Source: Zygnema cylindricum
Lineage: Eukaryota > Streptophyta > Zygnematophyceae > Zygnematales > Zygnemataceae
Reading direction: 5' to 3'
Assembly (NCBI GenBank): GCA_037447655.1
Contig: JBBHKE010001949.1
Span: 102,274-166,273 of the forward strand
DNA: 64,000 nt
A program made the position numbers and the translations under genes. The notes below the pieces were generated by a model. It was given only the letters and a program-made list of their open reading frames with translations, was not told where the DNA came from and did not search any database. Positions 21,641-32,340 of this stretch are shown in pieces (position 1 is the stretch's first letter; every line of letters starts with the position of its first letter).

Positions 21641-23436
21641 AGTAAAGGTAAGAGGGGAACTAAAGGAGAGGGAGGGAAAAGAACAAATGGCTGCCTGAGA
21701 TGTGAAGAAACACAAAAAGGTGCTAACGCCAAAAGGGCTAATAAATTTTGAGAAAACGAGATAGAAAAATAAATTTTCAAGAAAGACATCGTTTCAGGAA
21801 GACCATAAAGGTAGGATTTGGCTTTGTTTGAACGACACAACAGAGTCCAAAGACACTCATTCACATGTAGTCTTTAATAAAATACATAGTTATGCGCCTT
21901 TGTCATACATACCTTGGACATTCCTTGATTATGAATCTACAGTGCTACGCTCCGCGAAAGCCAGTGTAATAAATATCATTGTTAAACACATGGAGTTGTA
22001 GGAAGGAAAAAATAGCAGCCTCTGCTCCTTTTCATTTCCACAGCATTGCCGTCGGCTTTTTTTTTCTATGTGCGTCTTTGTAAGGGGTCGCTCTCGATCT
22101 CCTTTGCTTTTTGAATAATTTGTAATAGATGTTCTGCTCTAATGCACAAAATGGCTTGACAGTAGGCGGGAGGGGGGTACTCCCCTCCTTGCATTCCTTT
22201 TTGTAAAATCGAAAGCATATTTAGAAGAACCGAAGATATGACGTAGGTATGAGGAACAAATACGGTAGGGAGCACTTTTTCTTTTTACTATACTTCTACT
22301 GTTGCAACGTGCATAGCAGGATAATTTAGACCCTTTTTCCACTTGTTGCCTTATTTAAATATCATTTTGGCATATGATCCGATGGTACTTTGTTGTTTGT
22401 TTGTTACTTTGACTACATTTCTGTACACATTCACATTTTGGAAGGCTTGTCTAACATCAAAAAACCCAAAAAATAATATGTAATTGGGGTTTTTGTTTTG
22501 GAAAATCCTAAAAGGTTCATTGTTACCGTTTTTTTTGTCGGCAAAAGGGAATCCCCTAATATTGAAATGAATATTCACCGATCTTTGCGAATGAGGGGCT
22601 GCAACAGAATATGCACCTTATTTTTGAGAATCACCAAATGATGGTGTTATCATTGACTCGGAAGTAAAATCCCAGAATTAACAACTTTGCGATTGATGAA
22701 AAACTTAAAAATTAAAATGTTGCTTTACTGAATTGTTATTTTCTTTTGATGGCCCTGTACACTTTGATACAGTGCTATGAATCAACGATGTTAACATAAT
22801 TGCGACTTCACATTTTTTTTTGCCTCAATTTAATCTCTGTAAAGTTATTCATCTAGAAGAAGATTAATTCAAAATGCTCATTCATTAATAATTGTAAAAC
22901 AATAAATGGTTATCGTGTACTAGAGTTTAATTTCTCATCTCGAGAATTTCGTATTTTGTCCCACATAAAATGCAGAAATTCTCAGTCGCCCTATCGAACT
23001 ATCTCCTTCTCTTGCTGCAACTCCCACGTCAGATTGCACTTCACAAGCGCGTGAATAATAAAGGAAAACATTTTCATAGTCCTCAACATTTTACTAAACA
23101 CTGATTTCTGAAAATCCAATGAGATATTCACTTTTCCAAAAACATACGAAAAGGGAAAATTCCAGTTCCACACATTGCGCATCTCCTCTTTATTCCCATA
23201 CTATATTACACTCTTGTTGTCACAAATGGGATAACAACTAAAAGCTAACTACAAACAACCGTGATTCCAATTCAACAATTTTCCTAACTGTAAGATTTAT
23301 TTATTTGATTTTTCATCTATCTTTTCTCTACAACAAAATGCAAAAATTCCGGTTTCACCCATAGCACCAACTCCTCCAACTGTGATTCTCACATCGATTT
23401 GCAATTTACTCCCCTTGACTAACATTAGTAAAGTTA
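21641..23436. other. unique AT-rich stretch, no gene recognised
   Basis: About 1.8 kb of unique sequence beyond the satellite. Short ORFs exist on the minus strand (for example 22351-22578) but carry no motif I recognise. It may hold the promoter and an upstream exon or intron of the PAN-domain gene that follows. Confidence 0.4.
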
Positions 23437-23862
23437 ATGAAGAACAGTGGAAATCACTTCTCATTAAAATTCATGAGTTTCACATTTGGCAAGCATGTAC
23501 ATGCAGGGAACACCGGTCCACCTCGCCCACCTCCTCCAACTTCACCTTCTCCTCCACCTTCACCCCCTTCTCCTCCACCTCCACCGTCACCATTTTGTAA
23601 CTTGCAATATGGTTGGGTGATAACTGGGAACGACATCATAGGCTATGCTGGAGTCTATACTTCATCTGCGGAAGCGTGTTGTGCTCTTTGTAACCAAGTA
23701 TTGGCTTGTGGGGCTTTTACATTTTTCTTGGAAACTAAAAAATGTTGGTTAAAGACTTCTGTGGGGACAAATGTCACCCCTGGCGAAGCGACAACAGGCT
23801 TCGGTGGAGGTACTCACAAACTTAACCACAACCCTCAAATAGTATGTATTAATTCTGGTTGA
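23437..23862 (+). CDS. Pro-rich hinge plus PAN/apple-domain protein (probably a last exon)
   Basis: The frame encodes up to 141 residues. Residues 27-51 are an (S)PPP-type proline-rich hinge as in hydroxyproline-rich cell-wall proteins. From about residue 53 a PAN/apple domain follows: C-N-L-Q-Y-G, then the typical SAEACCALC, CGAFTF and CWLK blocks with six regularly spaced Cys, which pair as disulfides in this fold. Such domains bind carbohydrate or protein outside the cell. There is no signal peptide in this frame, and a splice-acceptor-like ACATGCAG ends at 23509 just before the hinge, so I infer an upstream exon with the secretion signal. The stop is at 23860. Confidence 0.72.
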   Translation: MKNSGNHFSLKFMSFTFGKHVHAGNTGPPRPPPPTSPSPPPSPPSPPPPPSPFCNLQYGWVITGNDIIGYAGVYTSSAEACCALCNQVLACGAFTFFLETKKCWLKTSVGTNVTPGEATTGFGGGTHKLNHNPQIVCINSG

Positions 23863-25880
23863 CGTCGTACTTGTCGATTAAAAAAAATTCCCATCTTCAG
23901 AGTTTTTAGAATGATTCAAGTTGAAACTCAGTCACAAACTTAAGTTTTAAAATTGTAAGAGTGGTACCCAGAAAATCGTCTATAAGCTCCAATTATCCTG
24001 TATTTATTCTCGACGACAACTCAATGCTTGTATAATTAAAATTTCTTCGGTCAAAAATTTCCAAAGACTTTTCAAAGTGTAATTCAATTACCAACGCAAT
24101 TCCTATATACCTAAGAGTTCTTTAGATCAAACTATGTATGAAGTTATGAAGTTTTCTTGAGTCTCTAGTTTAACTCAATTTTTGTAACTGTCAAGATGTT
24201 TGCCGGCTATGGGAGCATAAACTGATGAGAATTGTGTTGGTAAATTTGAAGATTCCTTGCAAAAGCATTGTTCTGCTTTATCGTTTTTTTATATACAAGT
24301 AGGTATTTTCGTGAAGTGTTTGTCTGTATATGATCACTAATCATATCATGTGATGGTTTTGTGTTTTTTTTTAACCTTTCATTTTAATTATCGGTTCTGT
24401 TCCTTAATAAGGTAATTAGACGTATGCTAGTCTGGCCTTATTGGCCAATAATTATACTGGTTTTGTCATGATTGGAAGAATCCTAATAACGACCATATAG
24501 TTACCTAAAACACTAAATAGCGTCATTGGCCGCCCCCTTTGGAATTTAGAATCGATACTTCATCATACACATTTCCATTTTCCGAATGGACCTAGAGACC
24601 GATATGTCTATCCAAACCAAACAGGAGAGTCTCGCGGAAATCCTCTTTGTATCAAACCTTTTTCGCAATGTTTTTTGTCGCGTTTCTCTATCAGTACGAA
24701 TTCACTAAAAAATAAATATTCAAGTGGATTGAACGAATCTATAAATTAAAACATTTTTCCTTAGTCGTCCAGATTTCATTTTATTGTGAATTTCATCGCG
24801 CCCAAAAGTCAACGTATCAGCATTGTACGGTATTTCAAATTTGAAACGGTCTTGAAAAAACATATTGTACCATCGCGATTTTTATCGATAGCATTTTTGG
24901 CCCAATTATTTTTTTGTCGATCGTCTTTATCCAATTTGTCCTTTACTGGCCATTCTTAAAGCAAACAATAATTGTCTTTTGCAACATGCGGAGATTTTAT
25001 CTTTCTAACACTATTTTTTGTATAGACCTTAAATTTTTTCTTTCCAGTAAATTTATCCGAATATCTTTTCGTCGATATAATCCAGTTCAAAGTGATAAAT
25101 TTTTTGTCTTAGGTTCTTTGGTTATTGTGATTTTATTGGTCGAGGGCCTCTCTAAGGCCGGTTGCAACTCTCAAATTTTTAGTTGAATTTTAATGCATCA
25201 CTCATTCGCACGTGTGAAACAAACACCTTCCGTACAGTGGTTGTTGACGGGCAGATAGTCGTTTGCTTCAAACCATGTCCCCAACCAAAGACCCAGTTAC
25301 AAGCTCCCCGAATTTTCTACGACCAATCAAAAAGCAGAGTTTGAAGATTCTCATGTTCACGTAATGGATTGTTTTTATCCTAACGACAAAGACTTCAAAT
25401 CATCGTCCGGCTTTTATGAAAGTTGTCGTACGAATACAAATGGGAGGGACCTGTGCCCTTAGAACCTTTGCGATTCATGTGCAAAGTCATAATAATAGTC
25501 GCGGGCGACCCGGTGCTTTGCCCTTTGGTTGCCAAGGGCCTTTTGTTTTCGTACAGTACCATGTATATTTTTAACGAAACATAATATTATAATATTTTTA
25601 ATTTTAATATATGTTAATACATTAGATTTAATATATGTAATTTCCATTGTTTACATAATTATTTATTGTTTCGATTTAGTCCGTCGCTTCATGTCTTCGT
25701 GTCCGCATCGACGGCGCCGTATGCGGTTTCCAAAGAATACGTTAAATTTCGTTTGTGCCGTCGCTTTCGTCGTTGCTGTCGCAACCGCCTGTTCTCGTCG
25801 CCGTCGCTGCGATATCGCTTCACTTTACTTGGTACGGTGATCTAAAAAAACTTTAGCCGTACGAAAAATCTTTTTCACCA
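23863..25880. other. non-coding stretch downstream of the PAN gene
   Basis: About 2 kb with no supported gene. The 3' UTR of the PAN gene is presumably in the first few hundred bases. A CGTCGC-rich patch at 25680-25820 yields an Arg-rich ORF that looks like base composition. Confidence 0.4.
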
Positions 25881-26387
25881 CTACACCGCGAATCGTAATT
25901 AGACTAATGAACAAATTAGAGTACAAAAACTAAAAAATTAAATTAGAGTAATTAACGCTAATTTATGTGATAGAGCTGTTTCAACTATGAAGTTTACTCT
26001 AATTTATATAAGTACTCTAATTTGGCACGCTAATATCCTCTACTGTAAATAAGGTATTCGTACAGAATTTGGCAAAACGTACAGTTTATCGTCACTATGA
26101 CGTTTGTACTGCGCGGTTTGATAAAACGCAGTTACATGAGAACGGCCTGTATTGAATCATTATTTGTACTTTTTTACTTAATAAAGTACAATTTTGCACG
26201 GTCGGAGGTCATCCGTACTCCACACTATTTAAAACGACCCTATATTATAATTAAAAACGCTAATTAAACTTTACCTTAAATAGAATAATGAAAAAATTAG
26301 AATCATCTACTCTATTTCATGTGATAGAGTCGAAATTTCGAGCGACCGAATTAGAGTAATTTACTCTAATTACGATTCGCGGTGTAG
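25881..26387. mobile_element. MITE candidate with 27-bp terminal inverted repeats
   Basis: The left end (25881-25907, starting CTACACCGCGAATCG) is the reverse complement of the right end (26361-26387) with one mismatch. The interior is AT-rich and repeats CTCTAATTT and its complement several times, plus ATGTGATAGAG twice; it has no ORF. Length (507 bp) suits a non-autonomous DNA transposon. With two more bases the left end reads CACTA, but the right end reads TAGCG and no clear target duplication is visible, so the superfamily is open. Confidence 0.65.
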
Positions 26388-26644
26388 CGTATTTCACACC
26401 CCCCTGGATAAAAATAATCGGTCATTTATTCACATGCAATTATTCTGACAGTTCAATCCATCCGATCCACTTCCCGTCTTTTGGGAGGTTAACGAGTTGT
26501 ACTTTTTGTACTTCCAATTGTTTTGGTTAGACTTCCAAGCTTGCTGCAGCCATGATTTCATGGCTATGGCTAACTTTCCCTCCCTTTCCCGTCCTGGCTT
26601 CAACCATGGCTTCCTAACCTTCTTCGAGTCTGTTTCTTTCAGCC

Positions 26645-27007
26645 ATGTCGATTTTGTCTTCTTTATCATGTTCTCAATCAAGATTCAATACTTTATCCGA
26701 TACATTTCCATTGGCTGGCGTTACAAGTGAACAGCAAATTTCTTGTTCATATCCTTACAATCGCGCGGTTTTCCGCGCAGTTACAAAACCTCACGCAGAA
26801 AAAGCTGTAAAATCAGCCTGCTTAAAAAGAAATCCGAGCCGCCATCAAAATCAATTATCACGCAACTCTACAGCTTGCGTTTTGTCTTATCAACAAAAAG
26901 TAAAAGGCAATAACACTTTCTGTGGATATTCCTGTTCAAGAACTTCTGCAGTATCAACATCCGCATCTTGTAAACCTAAATTGTCATCCGTACAATATAA
27001 TAAAGAA
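26645..27007 (+). CDS. Ser-rich ORF truncated by an assembly gap (hypothetical)
   Basis: A frame of about 120 codons opens at 26645 and runs into the gap. The product is rich in Ser, Asn, Gln and basic residues and poor in acidic ones, as in organelle transit peptides; this is only compositional. I recognise no domain. It may be the first exon of a gene whose remainder is lost in the gap, or a chance ORF. Confidence 0.3.
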
Positions 27008-27017
27008 NNNNNNNNNN
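27008..27017. other. assembly gap (10 N)
   Basis: Fixed-size run of N; sequences on the two sides need not be truly adjacent. Confidence 0.99.
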
Positions 27018-27194
27018 TACGACACTTTGGTTATATACAGCTTGAGTGAACTGGCGTTCATAGTGTAAGCCTACCAGCATTGTTTAGTGTTTAACTTGCA
27101 CACATAAGCTAGGTACCCAATTATCCGAAAACGAACCTTTGTCATTTTATCTGAAAGGTTTGCAAGCTGTTAGGCAACATTAGGTGGGTACGCA

Positions 27195-27420
27195 AATGAC
27201 AAAGAACGTTTGGAAAGTCTATTTTACTGTTTCCAAGCAAAAGCCTATTAACCCATGGATCGAATACACACGTTCAATTTGTGATTTGTTACGACCATCC
27301 GAATGTGATACTTGCGGTCAAGTGAGTTCGACATATATTGGTTTCACAGCATCAACAAACACAAATAGAGACAATCACGAGGTCCGCCAGTGGAATTTTA
27401 CAAGCTACTGGGATACTTGA
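27195..27420 (+). pseudogene. truncated copy of the L-type lectin gene
   Basis: The sequence matches codons from NVWKVYFTV to the stop of the lectin at 30757-31380 (about 75 residues, few differences), including YIGFTASTN and the final WNFTSYWDT. The N-terminal two thirds are absent; homology starts in mid-domain. The downstream non-coding kilobase is duplicated too. It is either a truncated duplicate or the last exon of a gene disrupted at the gap. Confidence 0.75.
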
Positions 27421-28335
27421 ATGGTTACAATTCAATGTTAAGTGGATTGACATTAGCTTTGTGTTTGGCTCCATTCATCACTAATGGAAACATCATAGAG
27501 AATGTTGGGGTTTTTGTAATTTACAAATCTTCGTTTTTGGGAGACTTTCGTCAATCTTGAAAAGAGTTGGGATTCGATTTTATAAATATTTTTGCTTGGT
27601 TCAGTTTTTATAAGACTATGGGTTGCGTGGAAGAGTTCAAAATGATTTTGCGTTTTCTTTAATTTTTGAGATAATTTTGGACTTGCATTGGTCTTTACAT
27701 GGTTTTAGGTTTCTGAATCATAAGAGGATATTTGGTTGCTTACTGCATGCATAAAGATGTTGGGACTCAATGTTACAATAGTTTTTCTACTCCCCATATA
27801 ATTCTACGTAATCGTTGTAGTTATATAGAATCATAGCGCTTTTATTTGCAATGTTATATTTGACTGGGTGTTGTTTTATGTTTTCAATTTCAATGGCATG
27901 TGGTATATTTCACTCTATTAATTTTCAACCGTCCATGCGTATGTGTACATTCTTTAACTACAATAATGTATGTGTAATTCTCTAACAACATATGTTAGGA
28001 TGTGTCATTATTCAACAACATAGATAACATATATCATTGTTTAGGAGAGGTTATGCACGTATCATCTTCGAGCAACATAGGTAAACCATGTGTTTCAATT
28101 TAACAACATAAGACATTTACGTGTTATTTAAGATAGGTAATGTTTGAGGCATTCCTTTGGAACGTAGATATACACTTGTGCATATTAGAGAACATCTTCT
28201 CATTATGTTGCGATAAATATAATAAATTTGTTATTATTTAAGAATGTTGATCATAATGTACTACAATTATACGATAATATATGATAATGAACGGTTTTTT
28301 ATTTGTACACTTTTTGGTACACTATTTTTTTTGTG
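27195..28335 (+). repeat. segmental duplication, copy 1 (lectin 3' end and downstream)
   Basis: Aligns colinearly with about 31153-32340, starting inside the lectin coding sequence and covering the 3' flank. Identity is high in the coding part and falls in the AT-rich flank, with indels. It indicates a tandem gene duplication about 4 kb apart. Confidence 0.75.
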
Positions 28336-28500
28336 GAGAACATATAACGCAAATTTGATGTGATATTCCATTTTTTTCCAGATAGTTGATAAAGTCTCGT
28401 GATAAATACCCTCCACCATTGTCCAATATAATAAATTAGAGCTCCATTTATTTTCTCGCTCCACATATTGAATTATTTTAATTGGGAAAATACTTCGCAT
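28300..28500 (-). pseudogene. copia integrase fragment
   Basis: In one minus-strand frame the core reads LDNGGGYLSRDFINYLEKNG followed by ISHQ, which matches the second catalytic Asp region of copia integrase (normally DNGGEF). A frameshift and stops break it. It may belong with the minus-strand copia pieces at 28860-30465. Confidence 0.6.
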
Positions 28501-28859
28501 TTCTCATTCATGAAGTAAACTTTTCTGTATCTCAAGTATTAATCTGTAAATGTAACCATGCTTCTGATTCCCCTATCTAATGCAATTTTTGCGTGCCCCA
28601 ATGTTGTTTTAAGACAACTGTTGGTACTAAAGACGATGAGGATGAAAGGGTAGTCATTTTTTAATGAAAAAAAGCAATAAGCTTTCACAAAAACTGGTAT
28701 AAAAAAATAACTTCAACATTGACAAATCAAGACATAATAGTTCTACAAATCTACAACAACGTAGATAAAAACAATTAAAACACACATGCAAATCTAATAC
28801 AAGTTAGATAACAACAACAAGAACACACACACATAATTATAAGTAATTTTTCCCACAGA
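28501..28859. other. AT-rich stretch between integrase and LTR fragments
   Basis: About 360 bp with no ORF. It may be the tail of the LTR that starts at 29497 on the minus strand; I could not place that LTR's end. Confidence 0.35.
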
Positions 28860-29497
28860 TCTATGAGGTATTCATAGATAAATTTACCAAAAACAACATG
28901 TACAGTTTTTGATACAAATTGTTCCTAACTCTAAAAAATGACTAAGTGCAACTCATGTACACTGAAGCTTCACTACTGAACGTACGGAGGCATACCTTCC
29001 GTACATCTAATAACTTGACACAACTAATATTGTGCGTATACCCGAAATGACAAAGTATATCAACCAAATAAATCCTACACTAATCAACTAGTTAAATAAT
29101 GACAAAGACCAGTTCAAACGAATATTTACAACTACGTAGGATTTTGTATTCCATGTCAAATCATCGTGTATATGATCCACTTTGACCAGCATTTGTTGGC
29201 ACTCTCCGTACGTCGCCTGCATATCACATTAACATCCGTAGGTGAACCGCCACGTGTCATTTCCGTCCTCATGTGTACTCGTACACACCAATAGACGGAT
29301 ATTTCGGAAATACATTCTTTCTTCTACAAACGCGTGTCTCGGGAGTGTATTGAACAGTGTACTGCTCAATGAGTCACTCTAACACCAATTCTAATTTGTA
29401 CTAACCGGACTTACTGAAAACATTCAAAGTCCAAAAATTCTCTCTCTCTCTTTGACATTCCGAGGCATAAGGAGGACTAAAGCTTTCCAAAAAAACA
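28860..29497 (-). repeat. LTR of minus-strand copia H1 (3' LTR, partial limits)
   Basis: On the minus strand it begins TGTTTTTTTGGAAAGC directly after a copia RNase H end. Its start resembles the LTR starts of H2 (49526) and family R (4007, 62184). An internal block GGTATGCCTCCGTA near 28990 recurs at 48250 in the LTR of element C. The far end is uncertain. Confidence 0.55.
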
Positions 29498-29499
29498 CT

Positions 29500-29800
29500 C
29501 GCTAAAGCTTTAGACTCTACTAGCCACTTAGACCGCATGCCTCTTTGGGAAACCGTTATTTAGGTGTTGGCAATGGTTTGTTCATCATGTCAGCAATCAT
29601 CTACTCATCTAGTGAATAATTGAGTTTTAAAACTCTTCTCATAACCTTCTCTCTCACAAAATGCAGCTTGATATCAATGTGTTTGCACTTGGAAGGCTAG
29701 GGCTAGATGCAATAGCAACAACAACTTGATTGTCACAACACACTATTTGAGGCCCAGAATAAAAAAAAAAAAGCTCGTGAAGAAGGGACTTTTCCCAAAG
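29500..29800 (-). pseudogene. copia RNase H C-terminus (H1)
   Basis: Minus-strand translation gives C-D-N-Q, then a shifted frame reading HFVREKVMRRVLKLNYSLDE and MIADMMNKPLPTP, the usual end of copia RNase H. Stops and a frameshift break it, and a T/A run sits near 29760. It is followed (minus direction) by the LTR at 29497. Confidence 0.7.
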
Positions 29801-29804
29801 TAAT

Positions 29805-30465
29805 GTTGTCCATAGCCTATGTCAGCCATGGATTACTCACGGAAAACACCCACAGACTACCCCAAAACATCTATGTTTCAGACAGCACAGATTACTCCAC
29901 AATGAATAAAATAAATTAAAACTTTACTAGAATGCAGTATATACTAGATGGTATAACCTCCTAAAATTACAGCCACATCCACAAAGGAATCCAAAAGATA
30001 TGAGCTCGAGAGTTTCCCAAAAACAGTTGACAGCTTATCAGCTAACCAGGTAAACTTCTCACAGAATTTTACAGAGATAACAGAACAAGGTGAAACTACA
30101 TATACAGATATTTTCTATACCAAAAAATACCTTCACAAAATTTCACATCAAAAAATCAATCAGAGTGATCACACCAACGGGTCAAAGTTGCAGAAAAACA
30201 GTGACTCTGATAATCAAAATAAACTAAGTCATACAATTTATACTCACATAGTTATCTACTGAGCCCTACACTTATCAGAAAAATACACGTGTAACTAAGT
30301 ATTGTAAAATAATAAAGACACTGTACATCCACGGTACGTCGAGTGTATCGGAAGTAAAACCAAAACCCTAATTATAACTTTTATCCTATTTTACTATTGT
30401 AACACTAAAAACTAATTCACTACATACAAATTACAGTTGTTTCAAATATATACAAATAGTGGCCG
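29805..30465 (-). repeat. second LTR piece of the H family
   Basis: About 660 bp aligning with 48400-49080 (the 3' two thirds of the H2 LTR), same orientation, ending ATGGACAACA at 29805 as H2 does. Instead of a primer-binding site it runs straight into the RNase H fragment, so most of the internal region of H1 is deleted. The first part of this LTR is missing near 30465. Confidence 0.65.
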
Positions 30466-30637
30466 TTCATAAAGTGTGCAACTTGCTTTGTCAACAATTG
30501 GCGAATCTGTCCAAAAGATTGTACGCGCAAAACTGAAATCTTATGGTAGCAACTCGGTTGCGCAAAGCGACGCGATTTACTTAGTCAACACTGATCCCAT
30601 CAGATTTCCTTCCAACCTAAAAAAAAACTTCATCCAA

Positions 30638-30662
30638 AATCACCTCGAGGGGGTGATTTTAG
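30638..30662. other. 9-bp hairpin upstream of the lectin ORF
   Basis: AAAATCACC and GGTGATTTT face each other over a short GC-rich loop. It lies about 100 bp upstream of the lectin Met. Significance unknown. Confidence 0.4.
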
Positions 30663-30756
30663 TTCAAGTACCGGCCAAACAGCGAATGAAAAAGGAACCA
30701 CGCACGCGCTACACGAGTGGGAAAATTTTTGGGCGAAAAAAAAATAAAAATTGCCC

Positions 30757-31380
30757 ATGGAACACGGACAAGCGTTGCATCGCTCTCCAATTGAAATTTT
30801 GCGTGTGAATACTGGAGGAACTTGTCAAGGAGCTTCTTTTACAACAACATTCAGTTTCAGGATTCGCAGTGACGGGACTACAAGAGGAGACGGACTCGCT
30901 TTCATCCTTCTTGCATCTAACGCAAATTTTGAAGCTTTTGGTATCGGAGCCTCGGAGACTCTCGGATATACTTATGATGAAATCCCGAAAGTAGGGAGTT
31001 TCGCTGTTGTCTTTCGCACATTCTCTAATGTTGGTGAACCTCTTAAACCTACAATTGCCTTTCGTGAAGGATTTGATTCAAATTCGATTTCTGCAAAAAT
31101 CGTTCCAAATCTCAATATAGTCAACAGAACAGTAAACGCATGGGTGGATTACAACGGCTTGTCAAACGTTTGGAAAGTCTATTTCACTGTTTCCAAGCAA
31201 AAGCCTGTTTACCCATGGATCGAATACACACGTTCCATTTGTGACTTGTTACGACCATTAGAATGTGCTACGTGCAGTCAAGTGAGTTCGGCATATATTG
31301 GTTTTACAGCATCGACTAACACAAATAGAGACAATCACGAGGTCCGCCAGTGGAATTTTACAAGCTACTGGGATACTTGA
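30757..31380 (+). CDS. L-type (legume-type) lectin domain protein, N-terminally incomplete
   Basis: The Met at 30757 opens a 207-residue frame. Family landmarks appear in order: QALHRSPIEI (cf. the first strands of legume lectins), FTTTFSFRIRS with GDGLAFILL, a central strand region, NAWVDYNG (the classic V-W-[IV]-D-Y motif) and, at the C terminus, AYIGFTASTN and WNFTS. These form a sugar-binding beta sandwich. The N-terminal 30-40 residues normally before QAL, a signal peptide and any kinase or membrane domain are not seen in frame; an upstream exon is possible (an ORF at 30476-30808 in another frame shows no lectin motif). The expected F-D-T metal-site region is altered (FRTFSN), so sugar binding is uncertain. 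A truncated duplicate lies at 27195. Confidence 0.75.
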   Translation: MEHGQALHRSPIEILRVNTGGTCQGASFTTTFSFRIRSDGTTRGDGLAFILLASNANFEAFGIGASETLGYTYDEIPKVGSFAVVFRTFSNVGEPLKPTIAFREGFDSNSISAKIVPNLNIVNRTVNAWVDYNGLSNVWKVYFTVSKQKPVYPWIEYTRSICDLLRPLECATCSQVSSAYIGFTASTNTNRDNHEVRQWNFTSYWDT

Positions 31381-32340
31381 ATGGTTACAATTTAATGTTA
31401 AGTGGATTGACATCAGCTCTGTATTTTGTGCCATTCATTACTAATGGGAAACATCGTAGAGAATGGTGGATTTTCTATCAACTAATATACGAATCTTCAT
31501 TTTTGGGAGGCTTTCCATTTCTTCAATCGTACGAAGAGTTGGGATTCGGTTTTTTGTATTTTTTGCTTGGTTCAGTTTTAATAGGACACTGGGTTGCGGG
31601 GAAGTGTTCATAAAATTTTGGGTTTTCTTTTTTTTAAAGATAATTTTGGGCTTGCATTGGACTTAACATTGTATTGGGTTTCTCAATCATAAGAAGATAT
31701 TTGGTTGCTTACGGCATGCATAAAGAAGTTGAGACTCAAATGAAAAAAATATTTATTACTCCCCATATAATCATTATGGTTATAAACGATCATAACGCTC
31801 TTACATGCAATTTTGAATTTGAGTGAGTGTTTATTTACGTTTTCAATTTCAATGGCATATGGTCGTAATAGTTTTAACTTCAGTGAAATAGTATATATCT
31901 TAAGTTTGGCATAGGTATATTTCACAGTGTTAATTTTCAACTGTGCATGCATGTTTGTGTCATTCCTTAACTACAGATAATGTATGTGTAATTCTCTAAC
32001 AACAAAGGTTACGGATATGTCATTAATTATATGTACCATTCTTTAGTAGAGGTAATGCACGCATCGTTTTCTAATAGCATAGGTAATGAATGTGTTATAG
32101 TTTAACACAATGAAAATTTTACAATTTATTCTCTAAGATAGATAATGTTTGGTTCATGCCTTTGGAACACAAATATGTACCCAATATTATTTAATTGTAG
32201 ATAATGATTGTTAGATGATAGTTTTCTCATTTTTGCTACGGCAAATATAACATATATGTTATTCTTTAAAGATATATATCATAATGCACGAACTTTATAC
32301 GATAAGATTTTTTTTTTGTGCCATTCTTGAACAACATTAG
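31153..32340 (+). repeat. segmental duplication, copy 2 (lectin 3' end and downstream)
   Basis: Partner of 27195-28335. It contains the last 75 codons of the lectin and about 950 bp of its flank. A roughly 50-bp insertion near 31865-31915 is absent from copy 1. Confidence 0.75.

Noticed and set aside
21550-21864. 104-codon minus-strand ORF at the satellite edge
   Set aside because: Part of it lies in satellite sequence and no domain is recognisable.
23454-23639. Gly-rich ORF on the minus strand
   Set aside because: It is the antisense shadow of the proline-rich hinge of the PAN-domain gene.
25529-25840. Arg-rich ORF over the CGTCGC patch
   Set aside because: Low-complexity base composition explains it; no motif and no supporting neighbour.
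30476-30808. 110-codon ORF upstream of the lectin as its N-terminal half
   Set aside because: It is in a different frame, shows no lectin strand motifs and is lysine-rich toward the end; kept only as a possible location of an upstream exon.
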